Of a stretch of 8,673 bases of DNA, positions 1-6,519 are shown in pieces; positions within the stretch are counted from its first letter, which is position 1, and every line of letters begins with the position of its first letter. The stretch is from Candidatus Scybalomonas excrementavium (lineage in GTDB: Bacteria > Bacillota > Clostridia > Lachnospirales > Lachnospiraceae): NCBI GenBank assembly GCA_017694765.1, contig JADIML010000286.1:1-8673 (forward strand), written 5' to 3'. The position numbers were made by a program, and so were the translations under genes. Below the pieces are notes generated by a model that saw nothing but the letters and a program-made list of their open reading frames with translations, did no database searches and had not been told where the DNA came from.

Positions 1-55
1 CGAGTTGATTTTTAAATTCATCTGTATAAGTACGACGTGGTCTTCTTGTGATCAT
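1..55 (-). CDS. IS3-family transposase OrfA (helix-turn-helix protein), N-terminal fragment
   Basis: The minus strand from the ATG at 55-53 translates as MITRRPRRTYTDEFKNQL and then runs off the window. A short Arg/Lys-rich start followed by Y-T-x-E/D-F-K is the characteristic beginning of IS3-family OrfA proteins. OrfA is the small DNA-binding helix-turn-helix subunit, which normally combines by programmed -1 frameshifting with the downstream DDE integrase OrfB. AGGAGTG (70-64 on the minus strand) lies 8 bases before the ATG and fits as its ribosome binding site. Only 18 residues are visible, so the subgroup cannot be assigned, and whether the full element is intact cannot be told from here. 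Confidence 0.78.
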   Translation of the reverse strand, partial: MITRRPRRTYTDEFKNQL

Positions 56-83
56 AATAAAAACACTCCTTTTCTATACTTCT

Positions 84-112
84 ATTTTATATGACCTTAA
101 AAAAACTGTCTA
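84..112 (-). promoter_or_regulatory. Probable sigma-A promoter of the IS transposase
   Basis: On the minus strand, TAGACA (112-107, 5/6 match to the -35 consensus) is separated by exactly 17 bases from TAAAAT (89-84, 5/6 match to the -10). Transcription would start near 77, just before the AGGAG ribosome binding site of orfA. The position just inside the terminal end is typical for IS3-family promoters. Activity is inferred from sequence only. Confidence 0.55.
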
Positions 113-131
113 GTTTATTGTAACCGATCCA

Positions 132-2800
132 AAAAGACTGTCGTTAAAGTAAAGGTTGTTCCATTAAAAGAAAAAGAAACAAAAACAATAACAGCCGGTG
201 AAACAGCAAAATTAAATATGAAACAATATAAGGGCTCTACCTATAAATGGACTACAAGTAACAAATCGGTTGCTAGTGTGAATCAAAAAGGAGTTGTAGT
301 GGCAAATCAAGAAGGTACAACTGTGATTCGATGCTATGCAGAGTCTAAGAAAAGCGCTTATATGGCACAATATACAATAAAAGTAAATACAGAAAAGAAA
401 GTGGCGACACAAGCACAATTAACAAAAGCATTACAAAATAAGAAGATTACAAGTTTAATCATTGATACAAATAAAGATGTGGATTTTGAAATTCCAGAAG
501 GAAACTATCAAAATGTATCGTTATCTGTAAATGCTCCAAATGCAGATGTAGAAAATTATGGAGTTTTCAAATCCATTAAAATTTTAATGATTAAGCCAAA
601 CACATGGCATGAACAGGCAAGTGGAAATCGAATTACGGTTAAGGCTTTACAGGCACGTATTGTTGTAGAAAAAGGTGCAAGTGTCGATGCTATGAGCTTT
701 ACGAAAAAAGATGCTAATGTCAATGTAGAAGTAAATGGAACAGTAAGTGAACTAAAAGTGACACAGGAAAATATGCTTACTGTTAAGGCAAATGGAACGA
801 TTGATACAGTTTCAATGAATGCGCCAGCTAGTGTGGATTTAGAAGTAAATGGTACAATTAACACAGTTGCAATGAATGCTTCAGGACAATTAAATGTAAA
901 TGGAACGACAAAAAATGAAATTCCAGTTGTAGTTTCAGATAAGGCAGAAGGTGCTAAAGTAAATGCTGCTGTAAAAGTAGAAGTACATACACCTGTGAAA
1001 GTTGATGTTTCTTTAGAAAAAGGAGCAGAAGGAAGTTCCGTTAAAGTTTCAGATGATAACGTTGATGTAACGGTGAAAAATGAAACAGATGATAAAGTAG
1101 TTGTAGAAAAACCTTCAGGAAATCAAGAAGTTGATACGACTAAGAAACCTACTTCTGATGAAACGATCACATCACCAGTGGAAGATACAACAACAGAAGT
1201 TACCACCTCTTTAGCAGAACAAAGTGGACTTAAAATTGTAAATGTAGAGTCTGTAGAAAATGGAAAAGTACGCTTAACATTAAATAAAGCATATCCACAA
1301 TTAACACAGTCAATGCTTTCTATCATTTGTACAACTGGTGGTTCTGATATGACAATTCAAAGAATTGAGCCAAGTGCAGACTATACAACATTTGATATTA
1401 TTACATCTTACTATGATGATAATGGATACAGTCTTGCGATTATCTTCTCTGATAATAGTTTAATTGAAAAAGGGTTTGTATCAAAATATGATTGTCCACA
1501 GCTAACTTCTGTAAATACAACTCGTGTCAGTGGTACAGAAGCCACATTAAAATACATTGCAGATGAACCGGGAACATTTTATTATATTATAAAAGAAAAT
1601 GCGACTTCAAGAATGAGTACAAAAGCCGTTCATCAAGTTCCAAATGAGTTAGATGGAATTACAGAAGCCTATATGTTACAAAATGGAACATCTGTATCCA
1701 TGAAGAGCCAAGCCAATGAAGTTACAATTCATACTTTAAAAGAGGGTAGTGCTTATACGATTTATTATATGGCTGCGAGTACAGATGGAAAAACAACTTT
1801 AATTAAAAAAATCGACATTGATTCAAAAGTAGTGGTAGGTGATACTTCTAGTATTAAAATTGAAAGTGCAGAAGGATACTATAAATATGTATCTTTCTTT
1901 GGAGAAAATTATCGTTACGAAATTACATTAAGTGAGCCAACTAAAGAAGCGCTTACTCTAGACAATTTTAAAATCTCTTGTCCAAAGGGGAATTTAACGA
2001 TCGGAAGAGTAGAAACAATGGATAATCAACATTATACAGTTTATATGAAGTCTGGTGTGATTCCACAAGGAAATAACTATTTTACTGCTACGATTACATT
2101 CCAAGATGGAACAACTGCTAGGAAAGATTTCTATGTGGATTTTGATGCGCCGATTATTGCTACAACTTCTAGTTCTGTAAGCCGCACTGGAGAAAAGCAG
2201 TTAAAGGTAACTTTAAAATCAGATGAAGAAGGAAGTATTTATTGGACAATTTTACAGCCAAGTGATGTTTTTGAGCCAGATACAACTGCAAAGAAAGATC
2301 CAAAATTAGTTATGGATGCAAATCCAACCGAACAAGCTCTTGTTAGTGGGGAGGGAACTTTTACAGTGGATTTAAGTGAAGTTCCAGCTAATAATTCTTA
2401 TTTCTGTTTTGTAACAAAAGATGCAAAAGGAAATTACACAGAGTTTATGTATTACTTAGCAATACCTGAATATAAAGAGCCAGAAGTACCAGGTAGTGGA
2501 ACAGAAGATACGACACCAAAAACATTTGAGATTACATCTGTATCAGCATATAAAGGTATGGCAGATGTTATAACACTTAGTTTTAAGTTAAAAGATAGTG
2601 TTGATTTCAAAAGTGCAAAGTTTGCTATTAAAAATAATAATACTGGCATGGCACAAAACTTTATTCATGGACAAAATATTATTGAAAACTCTTCAACAGA
2701 ATTTCAATTTATTGGAAGCTATTATACTTCTGGTAATTATACGGTTACGGTTACATTATCTGATGGTAGAGTTGGAACAGCGAATTTCACTATTAGCTAA
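132..2800 (+). CDS. Secreted Big_2-domain surface protein, 5'-truncated by the adjacent IS
   Basis: This is the remaining 3' part of a large cell-surface or secreted protein gene. The frame is open from 101, just after a stop inside the IS, to the TAA at 2798-2800. The first internal ATG is at 218 (called residue 1 here), but it lies inside a Big_2 domain and has no good ribosome binding site. Upstream of it, SKKTVVKVKVV resembles the last strand of a preceding Big_2 domain. The visible order is: Big_2 Ig-like domain (about -20 to 65, with W-T-T-S-N-K-S-V-A-S-V and G-V-V-V-A); a region with about 19-residue NGT-centred repeats (about 152-230); a Val/Lys-rich stretch; a Thr-rich linker (about 300-335). 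Five modules follow in A-B-A-B-A order, at about 336-425, 426-543, 544-643, 644-767 and 768-860. No signal peptide, SLH domain, LPXTG motif or C-terminal membrane anchor is visible, so export and anchoring signals were presumably in the lost N-terminus. The product is probably not made or not exported from this copy. The native function is unknown; adhesion or envelope roles are common for such architectures but are inference. Confidence 0.8.
731..910 (+). repeat. Coding repeat: NGT-centred, about 19-residue beta-solenoid-like units
   Basis: Within the surface protein the motif V/A-N-G-T-V/I/T recurs at residues 172-176, 191-195, 210-214 and 227-231, counting from the ATG at 218. Spacings are 19, 19 and 17 residues. 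Units alternate hydrophobic and polar residues (for example DTVSMNAPASVDLEV and NTVAMNASGQLNV). A diverged unit, GASVDAMSFTKKDANVNVEV, precedes them. Regular short repeats with a conserved N-G turn suggest stacked beta-strands, but the fold is inferred from the pattern only. Confidence 0.6.
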
Positions 2801-2822
2801 TATATAAATATCTCTAATACAT

Positions 2823-2866
2823 AGGCTACAAACGTTTTTCAGATGAGAAACATTTGTAGCCTTTTT
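2823..2866 (+). terminator. Strong intrinsic terminator after the surface-protein gene
   Basis: AGGCTACAAA (2823-2832) pairs perfectly with TTTGTAGCCT (2853-2862). The stem continues inwards through CGTTTTTC/GAGAAACA with one mismatch and one wobble, closing on the 4-base loop AGAT (2841-2844). A run of five T (2862-2866) follows directly. An approximately 18-bp stem plus U-tract located 22 bases past the stop codon is a textbook rho-independent terminator. Confidence 0.92.
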
Positions 2867-2921
2867 ATGTTTGCAGGGAGAATATAGTGGTATATTTATT
2901 TATAAAGTTTTTAAATTCCTT

Positions 2922-2930
2922 TGATAGAAT
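2922..2930 (+). promoter_or_regulatory. Tentative extended -10 promoter for the ferredoxin gene
   Basis: TGATAGAAT fits the extended -10 pattern TG-n-TATAAT with a 5/6 -10 hexamer. No convincing -35 lies 16-18 bases upstream. It would give a leader of about 75 bases. The gene must have a promoter between the terminator ending at 2866 and its start at 3013, and this is the best candidate I can see. An alternative is TAGATA (2930-2935) with TACTAT (2952-2957), 16 bases apart. Confidence 0.25.
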
Positions 2931-2963
2931 AGATAGAAATATGATTGGAAATACTATAACTAC

Positions 2964-2977
2964 TCAATCTTGATTGA
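2964..2977. repeat. Short inverted repeat in the ferredoxin leader
   Basis: TCAATC (2964-2969) and GATTGA (2972-2977) are perfect inverted copies separated by TT. The site lies between the tentative promoter and the ribosome binding site of the ferredoxin gene. It could be a small operator or a leader hairpin, but a 6-bp arm in AT-rich DNA can occur by chance. Confidence 0.3.
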
Positions 2978-3012
2978 TGGAGAATCGTCATAATATGTAG
3001 GAGGGCGTAAAA

Positions 3013-3198
3013 ATGAACGCTTATGTCAATGAAAATTGTATTGGATGTGGAGTCTGTGTAGGAATATGCGAAGATGTTTTTCAAATGAAAGATGATGGAT
3101 TTGCCGAAGCAATTGGTGAAGTACCAGAAGAGTTTGAAGCGTTAGCAAAAGATGCTGGTGATAGTTGTCCAGTAGATGCAATTGAATTAGGAGAATAA
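3013..3198 (+). CDS. Single-cluster [4Fe-4S] ferredoxin, 61 aa
   Basis: This is a small acidic soluble electron carrier for cytoplasmic redox enzymes, of the monocluster clostridial/Thermotoga/Desulfovibrio type. The sequence has C9-x2-C12-x2-C15 in CIGCGVC, followed by C19 and a C-terminal C52-P53. By family knowledge C9, C12, C15 and C52 bind the cluster. The remaining Cys, C19, sits where related proteins form a disulfide, but no partner Cys is present here. Length is normal for the family (about 58-64 residues). The start is fixed by a strong AGGAGGG ribosome binding site (2999-3005) seven bases before the ATG. The gene stands alone between two terminators and converges on the phosphodiesterase gene, so its redox partner cannot be deduced from neighbours. 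Confidence 0.93.
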   Translation: MNAYVNENCIGCGVCVGICEDVFQMKDDGFAEAIGEVPEEFEALAKDAGDSCPVDAIELGE

Positions 3199-3203
3199 AA
3201 AAG

Positions 3204-3251
3204 GAGAATGGTGTCATTATCAAAATAGATAATGGTACCATTCCCTTTTTT
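3204..3251. terminator. Bidirectional intrinsic terminator between ferredoxin and the EAL gene
   Basis: GAGAATGGTGTCATTATC (3204-3221) pairs with GATAATGGTACCATTCCC (3228-3245) around the loop AAAATA, with one mismatch and two G-T wobbles. TTTTTT (3246-3251) follows on the plus strand. On the minus strand the same hairpin is followed by CCTTTTTTATT (3204 down to 3194). One structure can therefore end both convergent transcripts, the ferredoxin from the left and the phosphodiesterase from the right. Confidence 0.9.
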
Positions 3252-3264
3252 GATACACAAAAAA

Positions 3265-5523
3265 TTAGTTTTGATTTTTGTGAAGAAGTTGTTCAAATTC
3301 GGTATCACATAATGGTTTCGAGAAGTAATAGCCTTGAATGACGTCACAGTTTTGTTCTTTTAAAAATTCATATTGTTTTTCTGTTTCGACTCCTTCTACT
3401 AAAACTTCCATACCCAGTTTTCTTCCTAATTGGATTGTGTATTGAATAATAAAATCACCATTTTTGCTTCCAATTGCATCAACAAAAGATTTGTCAATCT
3501 TTAATGTATCAAAATTTAACGAGTTGATGGACATTAGAGAAGAGTATCCAATGCCAAAGTCATCTAATAATACTTTAAATCCAAAGCTGTGCATTTTACT
3601 AATAATATCATTTAGCTGTTGTTCATTATCGACAATAGAGCTCTCTGTAATCTCTAGTTGAATGTACTCGCTAGAAATTTCATATTTATCTAAAATTTTC
3701 TTTAAATGATCAATCGCATTTAAACTATTTAAGTAGGCACGAGAAAGGTTTACGGATATTGGAATACAAGTGAAACCTTGAAGTTCCCATTCTTTAATTT
3801 TTTTACATACATCTTCAAAGATCAACTCATCGATATCTCGAATAAGACCAAGTTTTTCACTAAGTTCAATAAAATGATAGGGAGTTAATACCGTACCATC
3901 TTCTTTATACCATCTCGCTAATGCTTCACACCCTACCAGTTCCTGTGTATGACAGTCAAATTTGGGTTGGAACCATGCCCGAAATTCTTTCTTTTGTATT
4001 CCTTCTCGGATATTATCATCTAAGCATTTTTTCTTAATTTCATTTTCACCTAATTCTTCGGAATAGTAGGTTAAAATGCCAGAACGAACAGTTTTATTTT
4101 GATTGTTTGCAATAGTTGCGTAGTTATAGATTTTTTCAAAAGGATAAGAAAGATCCTGAATTTCATAAATACCAACTGCCATGTTAATGGTAATTTGGGT
4201 ATTGGAATAATCTATAACATGAATCTTTTCTAAAAAGTCTTGAATTCGATGTTCTAATTCACTTCGCTCTTCAAAAAAGTATAAGGCAGCAAATACATCT
4301 GCATGATCGTGGATTACAATCTCTCTTGCATATTTTTTTGTCGTATTTAAGATAGTACCAAGTTGCTTTAATAGTTCATTTCCTACGGTTGGACTATAGA
4401 TTTCGTTAATCATTTTAAACTTACGAATGTTATATAAAACTAATGCTGCATACTTAGGCTCCCTTTTTTGAGTTGCCAATGCAAAATTATCTTGAAGATA
4501 AGCTTTATTATATAAATTTTTTAATGAGTTGGTGTAGGCAATCTTTTTTAAATATTTTTCATTTTTAATCTGTTTTGTCAGAATATAAACGAAAATAAAA
4601 ATTAGTAAAACAAACAAAATACTATAAAGGAGCTGGACACCAGCACGAATCGGTTGAACGCGATCTTGTAAGACAGATTCAGGAACCACTGTAATAAGCC
4701 ACCAGTCATTCATATTTAAGGAACGAAATACAGCATAGCGATAGCCATAATTATTATAATAAAGGCTACCACCGGTATTATTGTTGATTCCATCTCGTAA
4801 ATCTTGAATAGCTTGTTTGTTTTGTTTTGGATATCGATTCAAGTTTTTAAAAATATTTGTCATGGCAAATTCTTGATACTGAAAGGAGGATCCAATTACA
4901 TTTCCATCAGAATCTATGATGTAGGTATATCCTTGATCATGGAATGTTGAAACTTGAAAACTTGTGAAAAAGTTATTTGTATTATCAATTCCAAATAAAA
5001 CACCGATAATAGTATCTTCTTTATTTTTAATTGGAACACTATATACATTAACATCAGCCTGATCTCTCATATCTGTTAGAATATTACTAACATAATGTTT
5101 TCCTTGTAAACCTTGTTTAAAGTATTCTCTAGTCGATATGTTAAAAACTGTATCCGTACTCATATAGGCTGTACCATCTGGTAAGGCAATGCCTATTTCT
5201 CGAAATCCAAAAATTTCTGCAATTTTTTTAGTTTCTTTTGCGCTTTGTGTAACATCATAATTTTCATCATTTCCAATCTGTTTTGCCAGATTATCTAAGA
5301 AAGAAAAATGCTGCTCAACATTATTTTGAATAAAAGTAATGTTTTGGTGTGCTAGATCTTCAAGAGAACTGATTAACTGTTGTTTTAAATGTTTATTAAT
5401 ATAGTTATTCAATAATAATAATAAAAATATAATAGCGAATAAATAACCTATAATAAGACAGAGTCGTTGTACCCATTTTTTATGATTTTGTGGGTTCATA
5501 GACTTCATAGTTTGTTTAGACAT
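3265..5523 (-). CDS. Membrane cyclic-di-GMP phosphodiesterase: dCache sensor, degenerate GGDEF, EAL
   Basis: The predicted activity is hydrolysis of cyclic di-GMP to pGpG, lowering this second messenger in response to an extracellular signal. The 752-residue protein has membrane helix 1 (about 20-39), an extracytoplasmic dCache_1-like sensor (about 40-292; R132-E-Y-F and IIGVLFGID ending at D180), membrane helix 2 (about 296-316), a GGDEF-type domain (about 325-485) and an EAL domain (about 498-750). The GGDEF signature is replaced by HADVF (407-411) and no RxxD inhibitory site is present, so cyclase activity is unlikely. The EAL domain retains E533-A-L, N592, E624, D654-D655-F-G with an intact GIGYSSL loop, K675, E710 and QGYYFSKP (730-737), the full set expected of an active enzyme. 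The ATG at 5523-5521 has AAAAGGA (5539-5533) nine bases upstream. The gene is divergent from the DUF1275-kup pair and convergent with ferredoxin. Its targets cannot be named from context. Confidence 0.92.
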   Translation of the reverse strand: MSKQTMKSMNPQNHKKWVQRLCLIIGYLFAIIFLLLLLNNYINKHLKQQLISSLEDLAHQNITFIQNNVEQHFSFLDNLAKQIGNDENYDVTQSAKETKKIAEIFGFREIGIALPDGTAYMSTDTVFNISTREYFKQGLQGKHYVSNILTDMRDQADVNVYSVPIKNKEDTIIGVLFGIDNTNNFFTSFQVSTFHDQGYTYIIDSDGNVIGSSFQYQEFAMTNIFKNLNRYPKQNKQAIQDLRDGINNNTGGSLYYNNYGYRYAVFRSLNMNDWWLITVVPESVLQDRVQPIRAGVQLLYSILFVLLIFIFVYILTKQIKNEKYLKKIAYTNSLKNLYNKAYLQDNFALATQKREPKYAALVLYNIRKFKMINEIYSPTVGNELLKQLGTILNTTKKYAREIVIHDHADVFAALYFFEERSELEHRIQDFLEKIHVIDYSNTQITINMAVGIYEIQDLSYPFEKIYNYATIANNQNKTVRSGILTYYSEELGENEIKKKCLDDNIREGIQKKEFRAWFQPKFDCHTQELVGCEALARWYKEDGTVLTPYHFIELSEKLGLIRDIDELIFEDVCKKIKEWELQGFTCIPISVNLSRAYLNSLNAIDHLKKILDKYEISSEYIQLEITESSIVDNEQQLNDIISKMHSFGFKVLLDDFGIGYSSLMSINSLNFDTLKIDKSFVDAIGSKNGDFIIQYTIQLGRKLGMEVLVEGVETEKQYEFLKEQNCDVIQGYYFSKPLCDTEFEQLLHKNQN

Positions 5524-5595
5524 TCAAATCATTCCTTTTCTTGAATTTTAAGTTTCGTGGAAAGTCTGTATCAATTTTATTTTTATCCGTAGATT

Positions 5596-5604
5596 TTTAT
5601 AGCA
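5596..5604 (-). promoter_or_regulatory. Tentative extended -10 promoter of the EAL gene
   Basis: On the minus strand, 5604 down to 5596 reads TGCTATAAA, matching TG-n-TATAAT except the last base. A good -35 is lacking. The start point would lie about 65 bases before the ATG. Another possible start is TTGAAA (5677-5672) with a poorer -10 (TAATAA) 17 bases downstream. Confidence 0.32.
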
Positions 5605-5728
5605 TAGCATACAGTTGGTATTTTTTAAACTATAAAATAAATTTTTTCATTATTATTTAGAAAGGGATATGTTTTCAAGCATATATATTTGGATAAAGAG
5701 GAATACGTGTAATAGACAAAGATGAGAA

Positions 5729-5756
5729 TTGAAAAATAAAAATAGAGTGTTATAAT
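5729..5756 (+). promoter_or_regulatory. Strong sigma-A promoter of the DUF1275-kup unit
   Basis: TTGAAA (5729-5734, 5/6) and a perfect TATAAT (5751-5756) are 16 bases apart. The expected start of transcription is about 5762-5764, that is, at the beginning of the ribosome binding site AAAGGAGG (5761-5768). The 5' leader would be only about 10-12 bases, leaving no room for a leader riboswitch or attenuator. Confidence 0.82.
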
Positions 5757-5773
5757 GGACAAAGGAGGAAATT

Positions 5774-6481
5774 ATGACAGAGAGAAAATACGATGCAATT
5801 GTTCATTATGTAATGGCTGTCTGTGGTGGTTTTTTAGGCGTTTATGGTCTAGTAAATCGATTTAATATTTTTGGATCTGCACAGACAGCTAATTTGATTA
5901 GTATTATAGGAGATTTATTTGGGAAAAACGTAAATGGGGCAGCAATTCGTATTGGTGGATTACTTATTTATATAAGTGCTATTATCATTCCAACGATTTT
6001 AGAGAGGAAAACAACATGGCGGTTAAAATACTTAGCCATAGGCGTAGAAGTTATTGGTGTTTTTATTCTTAGTATTCTTCCAACAGATATGAATCCAATA
6101 TTTGGGCTGTATCCTATTTTTTTTATGACAGCTTTTCAATGGGCTATTTTTAAAGGCGCTAATGGATATGTAAGTTCTACAATTTTTTCTACAAATAATT
6201 TAAAGCAGACACTTTCAGCATGGACAGAATATTATTTAATTGATAAGAACAAAGAAGAAAGAAAAGAAAAAGCAGCAAAAGCTAAATTTTTTGGAGGAAC
6301 GCTGCTTGGTTTTCATATCGGAGTTTTCTTTGGCTATTTCTTTTCACTTCGATTTAGAATTCAAGGAATTTGGTTTTGTATTCCTATTTTAGCTACAGCA
6401 CTTGTATTACTCTTATTAGATGATTATAGAATAAGAGAAGATAAGAAGGAAAAAATTGGAATATACAGGGAAGATATTTGA
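5774..6481 (+). CDS. DUF1275 / YoaK-family integral membrane protein, 235 aa
   Basis: This is a polytopic membrane protein of a widespread family whose biochemical role is not established to my knowledge. Family features are the N-terminal GGFLGVYGLVNRF (18-30), A-Q-T-A-N-L (36-41, matching the usual Q-T-G-N), and FQWAIFKGANGYVSSTIFST (121-140) followed by N-N-L. I see about six hydrophobic segments, near 10-29, 57-75, 86-103, 108-126, 172-191 and 197-215. A highly charged cytoplasmic-looking loop (157-170, Lys/Glu-rich) precedes the fifth. The length is normal. AGGAGG (5763-5768) lies five bases before the ATG. It is the first gene of a two-gene unit, 35 bases ahead of a Kup potassium transporter, which hints at a role linked to potassium or membrane-potential physiology; that is inference. 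Confidence 0.85.
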   Translation: MTERKYDAIVHYVMAVCGGFLGVYGLVNRFNIFGSAQTANLISIIGDLFGKNVNGAAIRIGGLLIYISAIIIPTILERKTTWRLKYLAIGVEVIGVFILSILPTDMNPIFGLYPIFFMTAFQWAIFKGANGYVSSTIFSTNNLKQTLSAWTEYYLIDKNKEERKEKAAKAKFFGGTLLGFHIGVFFGYFFSLRFRIQGIWFCIPILATALVLLLLDDYRIREDKKEKIGIYREDI

Positions 6482-6503
6482 GAGATAAGGAATAGAAAAT
6501 GAA

Positions 6504-6519
6504 GAGGTGAATCGGTTTG
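6504..6519 (+). promoter_or_regulatory. Ribosome binding site and TTG start of kup
   Basis: GAGGTGA (6504-6510) is six bases ahead of TTG at 6517-6519. The only nearby in-frame ATG (6499-6501) is closed by a TGA three codons later (6508-6510), so it cannot start the transporter. The next in-frame ATG is at residue 36, beyond the conserved GDIGTSP motif. TTG is therefore the only sensible start. Confidence 0.85.

Larger units (their letters stand above)
1..131 (-). mobile_element. Left (orfA-proximal) end of an IS3-family insertion sequence, partial
   Basis: The start of an IS3-type OrfA reads leftwards out of the window, so only the orfA-proximal end of the element is present. Read on the minus strand, the probable tip is TGGATCGGTTACAATAAAC (131 down to 113). 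It begins with the 5'-TG usual for IS3-family ends, and the CA at 130-131 is the only CA between 107 and 131. From 132 rightwards the sequence becomes Lys/Val-rich coding sequence of a Big_2 surface protein in an unbroken frame, which supports an insertion junction here. The other terminal repeat and the target duplication lie outside, so the exact boundary is inferred and may be off by a few bases. The window may also simply begin where a contig ends in a repeated element. Confidence 0.72.
5524..5773. other. Divergent intergenic region between the EAL and DUF1275 genes
   Basis: These 250 AT-rich bases carry the promoters of both divergent genes. Apart from the two promoter candidates and ribosome binding sites listed separately, I see nothing definite. 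There is no small ORF with a good start, and no conserved core of a cyclic-di-GMP or cyclic-di-AMP riboswitch. Confidence 0.6.

Noticed and set aside
113..160. Outward promoter from the IS end driving the truncated surface gene
   Set aside because: TTGTAA at 119-124 resembles a -35, but the sequence 16-18 bases downstream (around TCGTTA) is not a credible -10.
218..220. ATG at 218 as the true start of the surface protein
   Set aside because: It falls within a Big_2 domain, has no signal peptide after it and no proper ribosome binding site (only GGTG 17 bases upstream), and the frame is open and protein-like upstream of it.
556..864. Antisense open frame inside the surface-protein gene
   Set aside because: It lacks a ribosome binding site, its composition mirrors the sense repeats, and the sense strand has clear domain structure. 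Other antisense frames at 212-418, 1123-1326, 2452-2649, 3026-3347, 7187-7408 and 8315-8506, and the plus-strand frame at 3464-3661, were dismissed for the same reasons.
2700..2800. Sortase or membrane anchor at the C-terminus of the surface protein
   Set aside because: The protein ends in a beta-rich module (GTANFTIS) with no LPXTG-like motif, hydrophobic tail or basic end.
2921..2945. TTGATA/TATGAT promoter for ferredoxin
   Set aside because: The spacing is 13 bases, too short for sigma-A recognition.
5541..5773. Cyclic-di-GMP or cyclic-di-AMP riboswitch between the divergent genes
   Set aside because: No conserved riboswitch core is seen on either strand, and the DUF1275-kup promoter leaves a leader of only about 10-12 bases.
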